Below, one piece after another: positions 4,636 to 6,328 of a stretch of 6,328 nt of DNA. The DNA is from Nitrososphaeraceae archaeon. Lineage in GTDB: Archaea; Thermoproteota; Nitrososphaeria; Nitrososphaerales; Nitrososphaeraceae. Below the pieces are notes generated by a model. It saw only the letters and a program-made list of their open reading frames with translations. It made no database searches and was not told where the DNA came from. The stretch's first letter is position 1. Each line of letters begins with the position of its first letter. The position numbers were made by a program, and so were the translations under genes. The stretch covers positions 1-6,328 of the forward strand of contig JAICQW010000101.1 of assembly GCA_025937665.1 (NCBI GenBank), written 5' to 3'.

Positions 4636-5832
4636 ATGACTAAATACGATATCGTGGTTGTAGGTGGTGGACCAGCAGGTCTTTCGGCCGCGTATACTGC
4701 AGCTAGAAAAAGTGCTAAAACCATTGTCTTAGAAAAAGATGATTCTATTGCACAGAACATTAGAACCAGTGGTGTATCTTGGATTGATGATATGAAACGA
4801 CTAGAAATTCCAGAAAAATGTTACAATGCCATAAAAAATTTCAGGATAGTCTCTCCATCAAAGGATATACTGCTTAGGGGAAAAACCGCAAAGTCATGCG
4901 TCCTAGATGTTCGATCCACTTACCAATATTTGGCAACACTAGCGGCGAAAGCTGGAGCTGAAATATCAGTCAGGAGTGAAGTTCAATCCGTTAAATATGG
5001 TTCCAACAAAGTAAGCGGTATAATCTGCAATACTCCAAGGGGAAAGATGGAAATCGATTCAAGACTTGTAATAGATGCCAGTGGTTTTACTAGCATAGTG
5101 GCAAGAAGATCGGGTCTTGTGAAAAATTGGACGAGGTATGGTATAGGTGCTGAGTACGAATGTTACTGTGATGATGTAGATCCAGAAACATGGACCCTGA
5201 TGGTTGGCCAAAAATATTCAGATGCAGGATATGCATGGATTTTTCCCATTTCCAGGCAACGCGTGAGAATAGGAACTGGCGTGGGTCGACCTGAATCTGT
5301 CGCGGATCCAATTAGAAAATTAAACTCCATAATGGAAGGTAAATTCAAGCCGTTAGAAGAACTTGGAAATATTCAGCCAATTGAATTTCACTATGGATTC
5401 ATACCAAATGAAGGATCACGCAGCTCATCCATTTACGATGGACTAATACTAGTAGGGGATTCTGCCGGTCAAGCAAATCCGCTAGTTCTTGAGGGAATAA
5501 GATTTGCAATAGAATTTGGACGCGTGGCCGGTGATGTGGGAGCTGACTCCATATCGAAGGGTTGTACCAGGGAATCACTAGAACAATATGAAAAATTTTG
5601 GAAAGATCGTGTTAGTTCCAAAATAAAATCATCACTTAAGGTTCAATCAAGATGGTTGCAGATGAATGATGATTCTTGGGACAGGGAAGTTGAAATTATT
5701 GAACAAATGACAGTCGAAGATTTTCTTGATTTCATTAAGGCTCAACTCACTACGAGCAAGTTAATGAAATTGGTTCTTACCCATCCACATGCCACAGCAA
5801 AGCAGTTGTTTAGGTTAATTTTGGATAGATAA
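4636..5832 (+). CDS. Geranylgeranyl reductase family FAD-dependent oxidoreductase
   Basis: 398-residue flavoprotein of the archaeal geranylgeranyl reductase family, which saturates isoprenoid double bonds in membrane lipids, prenyl diphosphates or quinone side chains. The N-terminal Rossmann motif is VVVGGGPAGLSAAY (7-20), with Glu33 closing the nucleotide fold (VLEKD). IDASGFTS near 146-153 corresponds to the family's second FAD contact, GYAWIFP (198-204) is the substrate-domain signature, and VGDSAGQANPLVLEGI (273-288) is the C-terminal FAD motif with Asp275. The length is normal for the family. No membrane span is evident, so it probably acts at the membrane surface. nuoA begins 20 bases after its stop, so the two are probably co-transcribed. 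This context suggests an electron-transport isoprenoid such as menaquinone as substrate instead of, or in addition to, archaeal ether lipids, but the sequence alone does not settle the substrate. Confidence 0.9.
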   Translation: MTKYDIVVVGGGPAGLSAAYTAARKSAKTIVLEKDDSIAQNIRTSGVSWIDDMKRLEIPEKCYNAIKNFRIVSPSKDILLRGKTAKSCVLDVRSTYQYLATLAAKAGAEISVRSEVQSVKYGSNKVSGIICNTPRGKMEIDSRLVIDASGFTSIVARRSGLVKNWTRYGIGAEYECYCDDVDPETWTLMVGQKYSDAGYAWIFPISRQRVRIGTGVGRPESVADPIRKLNSIMEGKFKPLEELGNIQPIEFHYGFIPNEGSRSSSIYDGLILVGDSAGQANPLVLEGIRFAIEFGRVAGDVGADSISKGCTRESLEQYEKFWKDRVSSKIKSSLKVQSRWLQMNDDSWDREVEIIEQMTVEDFLDFIKAQLTTSKLMKLVLTHPHATAKQLFRLILDR

Positions 5833-5852
5833 ACCTGAAGCAAGATTTTTAT

Positions 5853-6254
5853 ATGATTCAGAAAACAGCAAGTTTAGCCTTGGCTGGAGATACCGTTACC
5901 CAGTTTTCACCTATCATGTACATGCTTGGCTTTGGGTTACTCGCCTCTGTTCCAGTTTTGTTTTTGTCAAAATTGGTTTCACCAAGACGTAGATATAATC
6001 CTGTAAAGTTCTTGCCAATGGAATGTGGCCAGATGCCTTCCGGTGAAGGACGATCTCACTTCATGATGCAGTATTATTCTTATATTCTCATGTTTGTTGT
6101 TTTTGATGTGATGTCCATATTCCTCTATGCATGGGGCGCATCACTTTTTTCTATTTCACGCTCAGCAACACTTCCAATAATAGGATTCCTGGCGATAATG
6201 TTTTCTGCCATGGGTTATGCACTTTATCTTTCTGGGAGGAAAGGCATTTGGTAG
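5853..6254 (+). CDS. nuoA: NADH-quinone oxidoreductase-like (complex I) subunit A
   Basis: Small membrane subunit of respiratory complex I, at the junction between the hydrophilic arm and the membrane arm near the quinone site. 133 residues with three predicted spans at about 19-40, 75-97 and 107-127, as in the family. The long loop after the first span holds PMECGQMPSGEGRSHFMMQY, matching the NuoA ECG/PTG signature. The second span contains FDVMSIFLYAW, matching FDVExxFLFPW except that the conserved Glu after FDV is Met87 and the Pro before Trp is Ala93. Asp85 is kept. The gene follows the reductase by 20 bases without an obvious promoter or Shine-Dalgarno sequence. Ammonia-oxidising archaea carry an 11-subunit complex I lacking the NADH-oxidising module, so the electron donor may not be NADH. 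Subunit identity is firm; the ATG start gives a short N-terminal leader before the first span. Confidence 0.94.
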   Translation: MIQKTASLALAGDTVTQFSPIMYMLGFGLLASVPVLFLSKLVSPRRRYNPVKFLPMECGQMPSGEGRSHFMMQYYSYILMFVVFDVMSIFLYAWGASLFSISRSATLPIIGFLAIMFSAMGYALYLSGRKGIW

Positions 6255-6300
6255 ATTTTCAAGATGTATCTCTAAGAAGTAAGTATGATGTAATCAACTT

Positions 6301-6305
6301 GGAGG
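6301..6305 (+). promoter_or_regulatory. Shine-Dalgarno-like GGAGG before the probable nuoB start
   Basis: GGAGG complements the archaeal anti-Shine-Dalgarno sequence (CCUCC) and is the only strong example I see before any start in the window. It lies 13 bases before the candidate TTG at 6319, somewhat wider than the usual 5-10, so the true start may be elsewhere or the match may be chance. Confidence 0.35.
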
Positions 6306-6318
6306 CTCAGATTCAGTA

Positions 6319-6328
6319 TTGATAAAAG
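6319..6328 (+). CDS. Possible start of nuoB (only three codons visible)
   Basis: Complex I operons normally continue nuoA-nuoB. In the 74 bases after nuoA all ATG frames close within a few codons. A TTG at 6319 opens a frame reading M-I-K and running off the right edge, downstream of a GGAGG. This is inferred from operon order and the visible start; three codons cannot identify the product. Confidence 0.3.

Noticed and set aside
5090..5348. Minus-strand open frames inside the reductase gene
   Set aside because: Antisense shadows of a well-supported coding sequence with no recognisable protein content.
6131..6322. Alternative-frame open stretch overlapping the end of nuoA
   Set aside because: Mostly an out-of-frame copy of nuoA; the remaining part past the nuoA stop shows no complex I subunit features.
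1..6328. CRISPR array, insertion sequence, prophage or defence island
   Set aside because: No regularly spaced repeats, transposase or integrase motifs, or tRNA-attached direct repeats were seen; gene content is housekeeping and respiratory.

Overview
The window looks like chromosomal housekeeping DNA from an ammonia-oxidising archaeon (Nitrososphaeria/Thaumarchaeota). Three things point this way. A minus-strand block runs rpoN, eno, rpsB, MEMO, which is an archaeal informational cluster. An archaeal-type geranylgeranyl reductase lies directly before nuoA of a complex I operon. TATA-like elements sit about 26 bases before several first start codons, as in archaea with leaderless mRNAs. The sequence is clearly AT-rich, so a low-GC lineage such as Nitrosocosmicus is possible, but that placement is inference.

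Layout. Positions 1-2564 (minus strand) hold a tightly packed operon read right to left: rpoN, eno (13-base gap), rpsB (1-base gap) and a MEMO-family gene that overlaps the rpsB stop and runs off the left edge. Divergent from it is a tRNA-Leu(GAG) at 2666-2750. The 181 bases between the tRNA and the next plus-strand gene hold a Cys/His-rich mini-gene on the minus strand. It diverges from a ferritin-like gene at 2932-3405, and a palindromic TATA-like element lies between them. A lineage-type hypothetical gene follows at 3450-4001. It converges, with a single intervening base, on a BCP-type peroxiredoxin (4003-4497, minus). The divergent region 4498-4635 carries promoters only. To its right the plus strand encodes a geranylgeranyl-reductase-family flavoprotein, nuoA and, at the very edge, a probable start of nuoB.

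How the genes fit together. The left half is transcription/translation machinery with a glycolytic/gluconeogenic enzyme. The right half is respiratory: NuoA is a membrane subunit of complex I, and the adjacent prenyl-saturating flavoprotein may act on membrane isoprenoids such as the menaquinone side chain. The middle holds two candidate redox or metal genes, the ferritin-like protein and the peroxiredoxin.

I found no mobile element, CRISPR array, phage gene or defence system. The most interesting items are the Cys/His-rich mini-gene, the reductase-nuoA pairing, the single-cysteine peroxiredoxin, the FDVM variant of NuoA and the unrecognised 183-residue protein.
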